Origin: Tamarix chinensis
Taxonomy: Eukaryota; Streptophyta; Magnoliopsida; Caryophyllales; Tamaricaceae
Assembly: GCA_030549775.1 (NCBI GenBank)
Contig: CM060174.1
Location: 14,192,128 to 14,256,127, forward strand
Direction of reading: 5' to 3'
Length of the DNA: 64,000 nucleotides
Part shown: one piece after another, positions 25,295-38,699 of the stretch
How positions within the stretch are numbered: the first letter of the stretch is position 1
Layout: each line of letters starts with the position of its first letter
Program-made: the position numbers and the translations under genes
The notes under the pieces: generated by a model
The model's database searches: none
Told to the model about the DNA's origin: nothing
Seen by the model: only the letters and a program-made list of their open reading frames with translations

Positions 25295-25899
25295 CATAAA
25301 AACAAAAAAAATATCCTAAAAACATTGCTATTAAATATAATGAAATATTACTACAAGAGTGATGGAATGTACCTCTTTTGTAAGTAGACGGTGACTATTT
25401 TTTCCCACTATTTCTATTACATACCTTCCCCCTATATCATACCAATGTAACCTCTCAGGCCCTTCTTCTTCACCATGATGCTTTCCAAAAACAGTTAGCT
25501 ATTGTTCAACTATAATATAATCTAGGTTTAAGATATCCAAGACCTGCCCCTACCTAACCCTCATAAATCTATTTCTTTTTAAGTTTTGCCTCGTCCAATA
25601 TCATACTGTTGGTATTGTTCTTGGTATCTCTTGGGATTTTATTTGGACTCCGTCCAAGTAGCATGCTTGAATCAAGAATCAAAATTGGAAAATACATTAA
25701 AAAATGATTTTGAAATAGAACCATACTATTAATGAAATATTTATAGGATTATGGTATAAGATTAGTATAGTGATGGTTAAACATGAAAAATAAATGAAAA
25801 CTAAGAATACTAATAAGAAAAGTAGAGGCCCTATGAATAAACTAATAGGTTTTTCTTCCAAGCGATGGTGCTTGATATGAGATTCTCTAAGGTTCACCT

Positions 25900-26400
25900 A
25901 CACCAATTGAGTGTAGGGTATTGAGGATTTTGAAGTTTCCTGTTAATCCTTATGCAACATTAGCAAGACAACTTGAAATAATATACATGATAAAATCCCT
26001 TTTAAAATCTTCATCATAGTCCTCTCTTATCTCTAATTGTTTTCCCATTTTTTTGGTCTTTAGACCCATTATTTTAATATACCACCTATGTCTCCAAGTA
26101 TGTGACAATTCTTGACATTCATAATCTTGATAACCAAAAACTTCTTCTATTGTTCTTTTCCTTATGGGTAGTTTCAAACATATGGAGACATCAAAATTTG
26201 CAATTTTAAAATAATCTAAATGTACATGGCACTGCATCAAAGATTTTGGCTAAAAAATTCTCAATCTTTGTATCAATTTCATCATAGTTTATGTGTATAA
26301 AGCCTCAAAAACCAATTTCTTTTATTGCTCTACATTATTCGTCATTCAATATATGTATGAGCTTGGTCAATCCCTTTGGTAATGTTTGACTTTTGAATTC
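25900..26400 (-). pseudogene. DUF1985-like, transposon-associated protein remnant
   Basis: Minus-strand reading gives a piece like AIKEIGFxGFIHIN followed by KIENFLAKIFDAV, then with shifts a 96-codon open frame (25950-26240) that ends with EDYDEDFKRDFIMYIISSCLAN. These resemble the N-terminal part of plant DUF1985 / aminotransferase-like proteins, which in many plants are carried by MULE elements next to a Ulp1-type protease. I see no protease motif. Stops and shifts show it is broken. The assignment rests on a few motifs only. Confidence 0.42.
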
Positions 26401-26759
26401 TAGCGTCTTCTATTTATTATTTTTGTTTGTTTCAAGAGGAACAATATCAAATCCCTCCTCTTTTTCATTTCCATCTTATTCTATTATTATATTTTTCTCT
26501 TCACCATCTACTTCATTTTTTGTCAGCAGTAATTATTTATGCATTTCTTCTTTGATGGATATCCTTTATCTTTATCATATTTTGCTTCAAGGTTTCTGCT
26601 ATTTCTCTCTTCTTCAATAATCCTACATGTTTGGCTTGCACTTCTTGTGGTTTCTCCCACCCTTTCAATTTCTTGTTGCTTTGAATCATTTATAGACTTG
26701 CATCATATGGAACTATTGCCTACTTATCTTTGTCTTGTATCCTAATATCTTTAGAAATA

Positions 26760-26935
26760 GTGAGGAAACATTAGTATGCCACTAGTGAAATATTAGATCA
26801 ACTCTTGTGAAACACTAGGTCAAGGAGTGTGAAAGATTAATATCCTAAAATTTTAATCAATATTGATAACACACAACATATTTTTGGGTGAAATATCAGC
26901 TTAAATGCGAGAAAAATGATTATAATGATAGTAAA
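26760..26935. repeat. GTGAAATATTAG repeats left of element F
   Basis: Units such as GTGAAATATTAG, GTGAAACACTAGG and GTGAAATATCAGC. This is the same array that continues at 30182 after element F. Confidence 0.6.
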
Positions 26936-29900
26936 TTTAATACCTCAAATTTTTATCTAGTCCTAATCCCGAGTATTTTATATTTTAATATAAACCTAAC
27001 CTTAAATAATCTATAATTTTATCCTACCTAAAATCCCTTGACTCTAAATCTAATCCTAAACCTAATTCTAGATCATTTCTATTTTAACCTAACCCTAATC
27101 CTACATATTTGATAAATTATTTTGGCTAAATACTAATCCCCTAATATAAAATCTAAACTTAGCTCTAAACCTAATCTAAAAATTCTTGTCTTTCTTTCTT
27201 TCTCCCTTTTTGTTTTCTTTTTCTCCCCACCTGATCATTCCTTTCTCCTCCTCCCCCTTTTAGCCATGTAAATCCATTCTAGCATGACCCCTCTCCCTTT
27301 CTTTTTACCTTTCTCAACCATGCACTACCACCCCTAATCATGCATTTTCCATGCATTATCCCTACACTGCACCAACTACCTACTCCTTATAGCCCTACAC
27401 CACCAACCCGTCACTTTTCTCTACCATAGAACCAAACCACACCTACTTCCTCCCTTGACCATCAACCTTTCAACCTTTGACATAGGTCTCACCCATTTCC
27501 AACTATAAATACCTCTCCCAGTCCTACATTATTCCCTTTATTGCCTACACAAGCCATACCTCTCCCTTTCCTTTTATCATGTCCATTTCCTAATAGATAA
27601 GAAACCCTCTTCCTTTTTTCCTTCTCTTTACCTCACCATTACCACAAACACCACACTAACCCACCATTGATGCTATCTATTGTTGCATCCCCTTGATTTG
27701 GCCAATCTATCCATTGCTCCCTCCCAAGCTTCAGCAACACCCACCGGTACACCTCTCCCCCTTCGACAACCACCACCGACACAACCCCTCCCTTTTAGCA
27801 CTCAACAATACAACCCTCCCTTTGCTTCAGCCTTCAACACCACAACCTCCCCTACCTATGACCTCCATCACCTTTCTTCCCCCCAAGATTTAGTACCTAC
27901 TACCATTCCCCCTTTCCATAGTAATGACAACAAGTGACATTGTTCCCTCCATTATTGGCACACTATTTCTACTAAAGCCCTACCCTTGGTTTGGCTTGGT
28001 TTTGGTTCTTTCTCCTCCTTTACCTTATATCCTTGGTTTATTCCATGATTTATAATGTTATATTTTTTATTAATTTTTAGGTGTTATTATCATGGTATTG
28101 GAGGAGGTATCTTAGGTTATATATGTGTAGATATTAGAGACGCTTTGGTAAGGATATATGTTATAAATAGGGTTTTTGTGTGTAATGTGTATTTTGTATG
28201 ATATATCATGTTTGATATTATTGTGACTAAAATTTTATGTTGATCATGTTATGTTATGATGATGTGGTATCGAATATATAGAAAGTGAGAATATGTGAAT
28301 AGTATGACCTTAAATGTTGTTGTTGTAAATCTTGCTTTGTAACCCTAAGTATGATCATGTGACCTGTGGTATTTTAATATCATTTTTTATAGGTATTTAA
28401 TGATATTAAATAATGTGATTAATTAGTATCATTATTATATATTAGAAGTTAAGAACCATCTATATTGGGACGCGAAAATGGATGTTTTGGCTAATTTAGG
28501 GGTATTTTAGGCAATGTGAATTAAAAATTAAATACTTGGAATTTAAATGTGTTAAATGGTTATAAATATAATATTTACATTGTGTGGAATATTTTAAGTG
28601 ATTATTAATGATTTAAGGTTAATAAATGAGAAAAATGACTAAAGTGGGCATATTATTATTACATGTGTGAAATGTTAGAGTCAGAAATTTATTTTTGGAT
28701 ATGATGTTGTTATTTTAATTTTAAGAATTTGAATTTTTTTTTGTGTTCATATAAGTCTCATGAAAAAGGTTATGCTTAATTTGTGAAATTAGTGTTCTAT
28801 AGGAAATTATAAATAGTGACACTAAGGGTAGGTTAATATCACATATGTAAGACATTTAAATTAGAAATTGTATTTTGGGTATGTCATAAATAATAATATT
28901 TTATGTATTAGTAATGAATTTGGTGATAAAATGAGTACTAGGGTAGAAGTTATGGTTGACTTGGGAAAATTAGGGTTTATTAGGAGGGGTGTGGTCTTTT
29001 CTTTATAGAAGTGTGTCGGTATTCATGTAGTGCTTTATATATTTCAAATTATTATGTTAAGATATATATTATGTGATTTGTAGGATACGTATCCATATAT
29101 ATATGGACCTTGAAAAATACCAACTTGAATAAGATACTAATTACTTACAGAGAAAGATATGTGAGCGGAGCCGAGGTGTTGTGCCTGTCCATTCCATTAA
29201 CTTAATAATAGTGGGTAGGTGTATGTTTTCCCGGGAGGTGCTTTAGAATGTTCCACGGATTTAGGAATGGTGGGGCTCCTAGGCTCAACATAAACTAGAA
29301 TATGATCTTGAGATAAGTAATAATGAATAAGATATTAATTATGTGAGTTAGGGATAAGGTGTTGGGTCTACTTCACCGGATGATAATAGTGGCTTATGTG
29401 TGTTTTTTTCCTGAGAGGTTTTTCAAATCATTCTACCAGTTTAAATAAATTAGTCATGTGCGTTTTACCCTGCGAAGTGGTGGGCTGTTCCACTAGATGA
29501 TAATAGTGACTCAAATGTGTTATACGCGAGAGATGCTTTGAACCATTACACTGGTCTAAGAATAGTGTGGTCCCTGAACTCAATGTATTAAGAATATATA
29601 TTATGATTGTAATTAATGATGGGTTTATGGAATCAATATTTTATTACATTATGTAATGTGTTCGCTTATGCTTCTATATGATTTATGCCATGTGTAACTT
29701 AGTTATGGCTATATTATTACCTTACTCATTACATATCATACTGATTGTCCTTTTCATGGGTGCTGCTCATTCCCATGAGCAGCAAACCCGGTTGAGTATG
29801 AGCATGTCATTGAGGACCTGCTACATAATTATGCTACTTATGACGCTTTGATTGGGTAAGAGTGATCATATCTTATGTATGGGATTAGGATTGAAGAGTT

Positions 29901-30181
29901 ATATTATCTAGTTCCTTTTTTGAATCATATACCTTTTAGGACTCTTCGTCTAGGGTATTCCTTTATGTATTTGAATAATGTATTCGGAGTTAGCCTCCAA
30001 AACCCTTATCTATGTTTAATAAAATTTCCTTATTTTATGTTTATTATGTTCCATGTTCTAAATTATTTTACCTTGTAATTGATGTGAGAATAGTTTGTAA
30101 GCTAGACTTATATTTCATCTATGTTTGTTTTACACTTCCTCTTAAATGAAACATTTTAGTTCTAAATTTTAGGATGTTACA
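26936..30181 (-). mobile_element. Solo LTR-like element F (3.2 kb), minus strand
   Basis: On the minus strand F begins TGTAACATCCTAAAATTTAG (at 30181) and ends near GATAAAAATTTGAGGTATTA (at 26936). The flanks GTAAA (26931-26935) and ATGAA (30182-30186) each differ by one base from GTGAA, which is what the surrounding GTGAAATATT array predicts at this point, so the duplication is well supported. A pyrimidine-rich block (27180-28020 on plus) equals the purine block of the A elements. Hairpin units lie at about 29170-29580 and the TTACCTTACTCATTACATAT block at about 29718. No coding interior. Confidence 0.78.
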
Positions 30182-31260
30182 ATGAAATATTAATCTTATA
30201 ATGGTGAAAAACCCTTATAAAAACTATAAGATAATATCAACTTCTATTAATGAGAAATAAAAGGAATGACGATGAAAGATCAACATGAACAAGAGAAAAC
30301 GTGACTATAATGATGTTGAAATATTAAGCCTACAATGGTGAAAGATTATTAAAAAAATCGGACACTATCAACTTTTAATGATGAGAAAAAACATTGAGAA
30401 TGATAATGAAAAATTAGCTTAATTGTGAGGAAATATGACTATAATAATGGTGAAATGTTGAGCCTAAGATGATGATATATCCTTATAAATACTATGAGAC
30501 ATTATTAACTTCTAATGATGATAAATAATAATAAGAATGATGTTGAAACATTACCTTACAAATGAATGAAAAATGAGCACAATGATTGTGAAATATTAAG
30601 TGTACGATGATGAAAGATCAACATAAAAATTGTTATTCATTATTAACTTCTAATGATAAGATACAATGATATGAATGGTAAAATATGAGTTAAATTTTAG
30701 TGAAAGATAACAAGTGAGAATTCAATTAGGGAATAGAACATTATTAAAGCATCAAAACCATACCCTTTATTGACATTTTTCTTTTTTTGTTCTTCTCTCC
30801 TATCACATTTCAGGTCTCATTTCTATATCACTATTAAAATAGGTGTTGAAAGATCATCTTAATTATAATGAAAAATGAGTATAATGATGTTGAAATATTA
30901 ATCCTACAATGGCGAAATAACCTCATAAAAACTACAACACTATCAAATTTTAATGATGAGAAACAACAATATGCATGATGGTGAAAGATCATCTTAAATG
31001 TGATCAAATATGAGTATAATGATGGTGAAATATTAAGCTTACGATGGTGAAATATCAATATGGGAAATGTTAGTCATTATTAACTTCTAATGATGAGAAA
31101 CAAGAATATGAATAGTAAATTGTAAGTTAAATGTTGGTGAAATATGACTTGTGAGAATTCAATTAGGGCATGAAATAATATAAAGGCATAAAAAACATAC
31201 TATTTGACGTCATTTCTCCTTTTTGTTCTTCTCTTCTGTCACATTTCTTATCTCAATTTA
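30182..31260. repeat. Tandem array of about 125-150-bp units with GTGAAATATTAAG
   Basis: Units begin near 30182, 30313, 30438, 30590, 30888 and 31025. Each has GTGAAATATTAAGCCTACAA, then ACTATRAGACATTATTAACT, then AATGATGAGAAA. A higher-order duplication is also visible: the segment with GTGAGAATTCAATTAGGG followed by TTTTTGTTCTTCTCTCCTRTC occurs at about 30710-30820 and 31150-31250. Confidence 0.8.
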
Positions 31261-32559
31261 CCTAAGTTCTTTACTGTTCTTCAAATGTTGTATCACAAGT
31301 AACCTTAGTGATCTTCATTTTGATATGCCTTCAATTGTAAATAGATATGAAAAAAACATTAGCAAGGATCTATTCACATGCATGTTGATATCAATTTATC
31401 TATGAAGCACAAACATAATTTCACCAAAGGATGAAAGATTTTAGGAAAATGAACTTACAAATGAAGAAATTGAAAGAGAGATTTGGAAATGTAAAAATTC
31501 ATAGAGGAATACTTGATTTATTGAAAATGCTTCAATGCAATGAATAAATCAAAATATAAATTGGTTTTGATGTTGCAATGAAGTAAATGGAGAGTGTGCG
31601 CATAATGTTAATAACAAATCATAGAGACTTTGTAGATGTACCAACCATTGTATTTGTGTCGGTTGGTTTTTCTTTTAAAATGATTAAAGTGACACAAGTC
31701 ATATGGTGATGCACCATGCAACAATTTGCATATCGTATATGAATTACAGTGTAATTGATATTTCAGTGTTCACCTTCAATGGAAAGTTAACTATTAAAGG
31801 TTGCCGAAAATTGTCTTATTCTACATGGATTCATCATAATGAACCTTACCACAAAATCAAGCTCACTATTTATATATTTTGACCTCATTATGTATATATT
31901 ATGTAATAACATATACTTCAACTTGTTTGTTTGACCTTTAAAACCCTTATCATCTATATATTATCTAATAAGATATATTTCTTTAAAAAAATTTAGTTTA
32001 GCTAAGTTCCTAAATAATATTGTTATTTCATTCATATTTTCATATTAATAATTTGCGTCTGCTAGACAATCGAGCATTCTATTACAAATTAAGTTCATAT
32101 TAGGTATTAATTTATCCTAACAAGCTCGTTGATGTCTCATGTTTTGATATGGTTATGGGAGTGATTAGGTAGTTTGAGATTGTTACTAAAATTTTTTAAT
32201 GTTGTTTGAGATTCAAGAATGTTGTCCATTAAGTATTCAAGTTGCCGTTGAGAATGCCATCATTGAATGTGATTATTCAATTGCTGTGAAATAGTTAGAA
32301 GATATCAATATGTCATCCTCCATGGTGCATTTGAAGAATAATGGAGAGGTGTAGACTGCTTGTATAACATTATTTAAAATTCTATACGACAAACATTGTT
32401 AGATCATATTAGCAAATGAAGCTATTGATTTTCTAAAAAAAATAGAGTTTTTCATGACGGCTTAAATCAATTCTAGAATATTTCCTTTGATGTTGTTGTG
32501 ATTGTTTAATTGATTGGTCTCCTTTTTAATAAAGATTCATGCTCTTTAACATTTAAAAA
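31261..32559. other. AT-rich sequence without a clear feature
   Basis: No bounded element or convincing gene. Scattered short frames (for example NEAIDFLKKIEFF near 32415) could be reverse-transcriptase debris belonging to the LINE at 32560, but the evidence is weak. Confidence 0.35.
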
Positions 32560-33320
32560 AAAAGAAGAATTAGATAGGGTTATTTGCTTGGCTGAAGCAT
32601 TGGAGTTTAAAATTTCTTTCTTATTCTAGGTAGCAACTACTTATTAAATCGGTTTTGTTTCACATCCAAATGTACTGGTCTCAATATTTATCCTCCCCGC
32701 TAATGTGATCAACTGGCTTAACTCCATTGTGAGAACCTTTTTGTGGTCTAGTGGTACAAATCCTTGCAAAAAGGCTCTAATATCATGGGATAAAGTTTTT
32801 TTTACCCAAGTTAGAGCGTGGTTTGGGTATGATTCATATTCACCTTTGGAATCAATGTGTTGTAGCTTAGTTATTATGGAATATCCAAGAAAAAAAAGGA
32901 TAGCCTTTGGGTCTATTGGGTACACTCAATTTACCTAAAAAGTGTCTCAATGTAGGACTTTGTACCCAAGCCATATTGCTCCTAGATTTTATTAAAAATT
33001 CTATCCATTCAAAATTAGCTTGAGCAGTTACTTATGCATGGTAACTACATAAAAGGTTGATGGGGGTTATAGTATTAAAAAAAGGTTTATACTTTGTCAA
33101 GGCCAAAACACCCTTTTGTATGGTGGGTAAAACTAGTGTAGTGTCTGTGGACTGCTCTGAAACACCAATTGATTTTAGGCTAGCCTTTCAACAGGGACCT
33201 ACTGCTAAGGATCGACTAATTTGTTTTGGTATCTCCGTTCCTTTATGTTGTGTGTTATGTGATGTTGTAGATAAAGAAAGTGCACACCTTTTTCATGACT
33301 GCCCATAGCTCATAATTTAT
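32560..33320 (+). pseudogene. LINE (L1-type) ORF2 remnant, C-terminal region
   Basis: The frame reads ILPANVINWLNSIVRTFLWS, then KALISWDKVFF, which match the linker after the reverse transcriptase of plant LINEs. It is followed (33057-33308) by a zf-RVT-like stretch with RLAFQQGPTAKDRLICFGIS, VLC and ESAHLFHDCP; the Cys and His residues of that zinc-binding region are kept. Stops and frame changes (near 32700, 32940 and 33050) break it. No RT catalytic motif, 5' end or poly-A tail could be placed, so it is a 5'-truncated or decayed copy. Confidence 0.72.
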
Positions 33321-36300
33321 GGGTTGCCATATGTTCTTCTATGGGTGAAAGAGATGCACTTTAACACTGGCTCCTTGGATTACGCATGTTGGCAAAATAA
33401 ACTTGATAACCAACAGGGAAGAAAGATATGATTTGAGCTCTTTATAATCCGTTCTAGAATTGGATTTATTTTTGAAAGTTGTTTTATTAAGTTTTTTATA
33501 AATTGAACATATTTAGAATCCATTTTTCTCTTGGGACCTTTATGCAAACTTTTGATCGTTTCTCTTGAAGTTTTATAAATTTTTTTTTGAGTTTTTTAAA
33601 AATAGGTTAAAAAAATGAATGTTTTTTTTTGGGAGAACCGAAAGGAAAATCAGTTTCCATTCCCCAAATTGTTATACGATGGCTTAAATTTGATATGGAA
33701 TGTAATGCACACATTTTTAATAGTAAGGATCATCCTGTCCATCTTATCCTTAGGAAAGTGAGTATGGTCATTTTGTATAGATAAATGTATGTACCTAAGT
33801 ACTCTAAATATAGTCCTTGAATACATATCCTAGATGATATGGTGAGCAAATGAATTGTAATTCCCGACTATTTGGTAATGAGGTTTCTTCCTTTCTACTA
33901 GAAAAAGGAAAATAAAAGGAAAGAAAAGAAATTTTCGTATCTATGAAAAAGAAGGTGGTTCAATCAATTTTTCGACGGCCTTTGAACGTTGTAGTGGTGT
34001 ATGAATCAATCCAATAGATGGGTTTCGCATCTGTGAAAGCGAGTAGATAAGGGCCAGCTCCGTCATCCTCAAATCCTCGTGGAGGCCCACTTGTACGTGT
34101 AACTAGGGATATGTATAATGTTTCCAAATTTAGTTTTTTTTTTTATTAACTATTCACACACTCTTATAAAAAAAAATCAACTATTCAAAAACGCACCATA
34201 TTAATTAGAATGATTAAACTTTTAGGAGAAAAAAAATGAGCATCCATGCTCTTAATTATTACCAACAAAAATCTTATCATGCAGTAATTAAGTAAAAGGA
34301 AAATGAACATAACAATAAAAAATAACAATGCTAATACTACCACTAATAATAATAATAATAGTGATCCATTATTCCTCTCTACTCATTATACATACCATCA
34401 TACACAATAATAGCTGTGCAGATGATCCCTTTGATCGTGTGTTTGCTCATATCTCAATAAATAATCAATAATACCGTCATTTTTCTTTTTGATGGTATAC
34501 TCATTTATAATTATAACCACAACGTCATAATTTTCATCATGGGTAAATGACTTTAATCAATAGCATTTGATGATCCTGCCATTGATTTCCGAAATGTACG
34601 AGGGGGAAAAAATACAAAAAGTAAAAAATAAATAAAGGGACGCAAATTAACACCATAATTTCTGAAATGTATGAGAAAAATAAAAATAAAAATAAAAAAT
34701 ACAGAAAGTAAACAAAAAAAAAGAGAGAGAAATTAATAAAGGGACGCAAACACCATAATTTCAACTAGATAACACATGATCTCGTAAACAGTTCGCAAAC
34801 AATGAAGGCGATATATAAAAAAAAAGAGCCAACAGTGCGCGATGCTGCCGCGGTCATTTCACTTCCATCATTGAGCTAGGGCTGTATCATTATCCATCCA
34901 CTTAATTAACCGTAATCAAGCATGGGAAAAAGGCTCTACATATTTACTCGCTCCTTTCCCCCTTTTACGGTGAAAAAGATTTTTCCAAGGACATAAATTC
35001 ATGATGCCAGCGAATTTACATGATCATATATGTATTTAAAAAAATCATGACGTTTCAAGCGTGATTATGTAAAGAAAGTACCTTTTCGTTCTGAATTTAA
35101 TCTTCTCATAATTATGTAGCGTAATTATTTTCGCCCTAATCTCGCTCGATCACATGGAAACTACCAAATTAAGCATTTTTTTTTTGTATTTAGACGGTGG
35201 CCGACGGCCGAATGTCAGACAAATTGGACGAAAATAACAATACATAATATATGTATGTGTGTATGTATGGTTAGATGTCATTAGAGAGATGAACATTCGT
35301 GATCGTTGCAATAAAGTAATAAACTTTTTTAATACTTCGTGAAGGGATAAATGTTATTGGGTGGAGGAGAGCTTGACAACATACACGTTAAAGTGTGTGG
35401 TACCATAACTTCTTTCCGATAAATATGAGGGGAAAAAAAAGAGAGGTCTTAGTGGTCCTTTGGTATAATCTATTTGAAATTAAATAGTAATTATAGAGTA
35501 AGCATTCATTGTAGATCTTAATTTAATTTTTAATAGATATTATATTAAAAATGAAAATATTATTATTATTATTGTTAAATAATTGATATAAACAAATTAA
35601 AAAAAATAGATTTTTTTCACTAGTATTATTCCATAAGAAACAAGTCTCAATAGTGAAACTAATTTACCAAGCGGAGGAACTCCTCCCCCCTCGGCCCTCT
35701 CCCTCTCCGATCCGCATGGGTTTTTACGGGTTTTTGGTTTTTTCCCACATGGGGTAACTCACTGTTCAATTCATAATTTTATATATTATACTTCGACTAT
35801 CCCCTTTTATAAAGACAATAGCCAAAACTATACAAAGTCTACTCTCTTCGAACCACTCTTCCAAAAGTCGAACGAAACGAATTTGGTCCGACCCATTATT
35901 TTATATTTTACTTGAAATTTTTTTCCTCCCATTCACACAAGAACCAAAATTGGGCACAAACCTTAGGTTAAGCACACACGTACCCTGCACTCTCCGGTGC
36001 CTTATAGTTACTACCATAACGATTATAGTGAATTAATTCTACAGTCGATCGAATCGCATAATCCTGTAGTATAAAGAAATAGAAAGTGGCATCCAGCTAA
36101 GTTAAAACTATTTGATAGAATGGCTACAACCCGTGCAGTTGCTGATGACGATAGAACAAAGCGAACAACACACAGCAATTGGCCAACATCACATCAGCAA
36201 GAAAGTAACAAGTCCTAAACATTTGAAATGGGCCGACGTACGGTTCTTTGATTTGATAGATAAGAGAGATGTGTCTAAACCTCCAAGCGGCAAGTGAGCC

Positions 36301-38431
36301 ATCAGATTCCGGGATTATTTCTCCTCCCTTCTAGTAGTCTTAGTTAAAGGGCCGGGGGGGGGGGTTTGTGTGTGTGTCCATCTTGCCTTTGATTAATGAA
36401 TCGACGGATGCTCACCCCCGGCCACTTGGTAAAAGTTAAACAAACACAAATATATTCTTTCAAACTCCAACTACCACGACCAAAGAATCCCTCTTTTTTT
36501 TTTTTTTTTTTTATGTCATCTTTCTAAACCAACTAGGCGCTCATTTGACGGGTCTAATATTTTCAAAAGGAAGTATGTGTCTATCTTATAATAGAAATGT
36601 TGGTATCTACCTCCGTTGATTATGCTACCCGCTCCCGACTCCAACTGTGCAGGTGCGGCACTGAAGTCCAAGTCCACGCCCCCTCTAAGATCATGTGCAT
36701 CCAAGGTTTTGTAAACTAATTTAGAATAATATGTATATATATGAAGCAACGACCGAGATCCATGCATAAAGGAATTATGGAGACAAGTAGTATAAAATTT
36801 GGTTGAGAAAATGTCAAGCGGGAGGGGAAAGAAATCACGGTCACGAGGGAAAGAGGAAAAAAATGGGAGGGTGGGTGGCCGGGGCTTAGAGTGGTTTTTT
36901 GTCACATGAATTGACTTTTTTTTTCTTTTCTATAAGTAGATATTTATATTAATTTATTTTTGACGGAAAACAATTATTATTGTAATTAATAATTTTTTTT
37001 AAAGTAAAAAAAGTTGGGTATAGATTGAAAATCTATACAAACCATGGATGTGGAACAATAGAATTGGATTGTTTTTTTTTTTTTTAAATAATTGATTCCA
37101 TAACATATATTTGTATTCTATATATTGTAGTTCATCGATATAAATCCTCAAAGGATCGTCGCGGATCTTATAAGCTAAAGTTCACTATTACTAAGATATG
37201 CATTTTCAAACATTATGAACGAAAACTTGTATACGCGAGTTTCAAACCACAACGACCCATTTCAATTCAGGAGAGAAAAATCAATCGAGTAAGTTACATG
37301 CATATGACTCGCACAGATGGTGGCGCGGCCTTCTTCCTCGTGGTTCCATTTCGGAAAAAAATTATTTCATTTTTCGCATCACGTAGCACCACTTTGTCGT
37401 CGTAGCAGTTTGGACGGTTCGAGGGTCCAAACGAGCGATGACTCTCAAAATACCACGCCCGACAATATGCATTTTAAATCAGAAACTCGTGGATGTTCCG
37501 GACTGTTAAAAATATGTTTACCACCGGCCGGACTAATATCTTTAATTTTTGCGTCCGGTGTTTTTTTACGACTGCTGTAAGAAAAAGAAAAAAGAAAGAA
37601 AAAAGACCAGTTTTTCACCAAATGATCAAGAAATTGTCAGAAAGATGCACATGGCGACGTAACATAACGTGAAAGTAATTTCATTTTCACCCGCTCATGA
37701 TCTACGAATATACCAAATCTCCCTTTTCGTTTCCCCCCCCCCTCTTCTCTTCCCGATCATCAGAAATTATTGCCATTTATTACAATTTACGAACAAGCAG
37801 TGAACAGTCGCGCCTACAGCGACGCTGACGCGAGGAACGAGCGCCCTACGTATGTGATGTTAGGCATTCAATTTTACAGAGACGAGCCAACACGGATTCA
37901 CGTCATAGCCATACGCATATTATATTATTATACATGTATGCTGTATCCCATAAATTTAATTTAATTGGTATTAATTCTGTCTAAATCTTTAATAATTAAC
38001 AGTAATGGATCGCGCCATCCTTTCCTTACAATCACCCTCATGCACCGTGCATGCGCATTGCTACTATACGGTCGATCGGAAGTAATACACCCGACTTCCA
38101 TTTTCGAAACGAAACAAACGTATGGCACCAAAATTAGACAGCTTTTATCGAATGATAAGAGCGTATCTACGTTCGTACAAAGGTAGCCGCTAGCTAATAG
38201 TTTCTGGACGTAGGAACAAAGACAAAATAATATCTCCTTGGTTGAGTGAGTGGATCATATGACTAGAGTAGAAGACATACTTGCAATATTCAAGAAGAAA
38301 AATTATAATAAAAGAAAGGGTAGATAAGTTTAAAAGGCACACATTCTCTGTAATCCAAACCAACATTCTTTTTCAATCAAAACAGCAAAAAAAAAAAAAA
38401 AGGAACAAAAAAACAACTCTGCATTTTTTGA
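33321..38431. other. Intergenic region with few repeats, no supported gene
   Basis: Base composition is more even here than in the repeat domains and no transposon ends were recognised. It contains an AAT microsatellite (about 34345), a poly-G run (36353-36364), a T-run (about 36491-36512) and a C-run at 37733-37742. The longest frames (36516-36905 minus, 129 codons; 37317-37580 plus, 87 codons) show no domain, signal peptide or splice context that I can support. Regulatory or non-coding RNA content cannot be judged from sequence alone. Confidence 0.45.
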
Positions 38432-38536
38432 CTAATTAAGCCCACCACCACCGCCACCATCATTCTGCAATATACAACTAAATCCACCATTACCGCCACC
38501 ATCACCAGCCTCTACTTCTGTCTTCACATCTTCTGT
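38432..38536 (-). other. Possible glycine-rich terminal exon
   Basis: On the minus strand a TATATTTTCAG acceptor (ending at 38537) is followed by 34 open codons (TEDVKTEVEAGDGGGNGG, then a Gly run and LN) and TAG. It lies downstream of the IDA-like stop codon. It may be an alternative 3' exon, part of its 3' UTR, or chance. No matching upstream exon was found. Confidence 0.25.
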
Positions 38537-38699
38537 CTGAAAATATATCCGAGAACCAAAAAAGTAAACCCAAGTCAGCATATCTTCTGATCTTCCTTTG
38601 CTTGCTATTTCCCATATTTATGGATATATGAACATGGTACATGTATATAAATATATATATATTATATAATTGTAAAGATGATCGATGGTGATGGTGAAG

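Noticed and set aside
30182..31260. Evenly spaced repeats as a CRISPR-like array
   Set aside because: Plant nuclear DNA, units of 125-150 bp that diverge throughout, no constant repeat with unique spacers.
33960..34100. Possible organelle-derived or RNA gene segment
   Set aside because: More even base composition drew attention, but no plastid, mitochondrial, rRNA or tRNA sequence was recognised.
36516..36905. 129-codon minus-strand frame as a gene
   Set aside because: No domain, signal peptide or splice context; composition like the flanks. Left unannotated.
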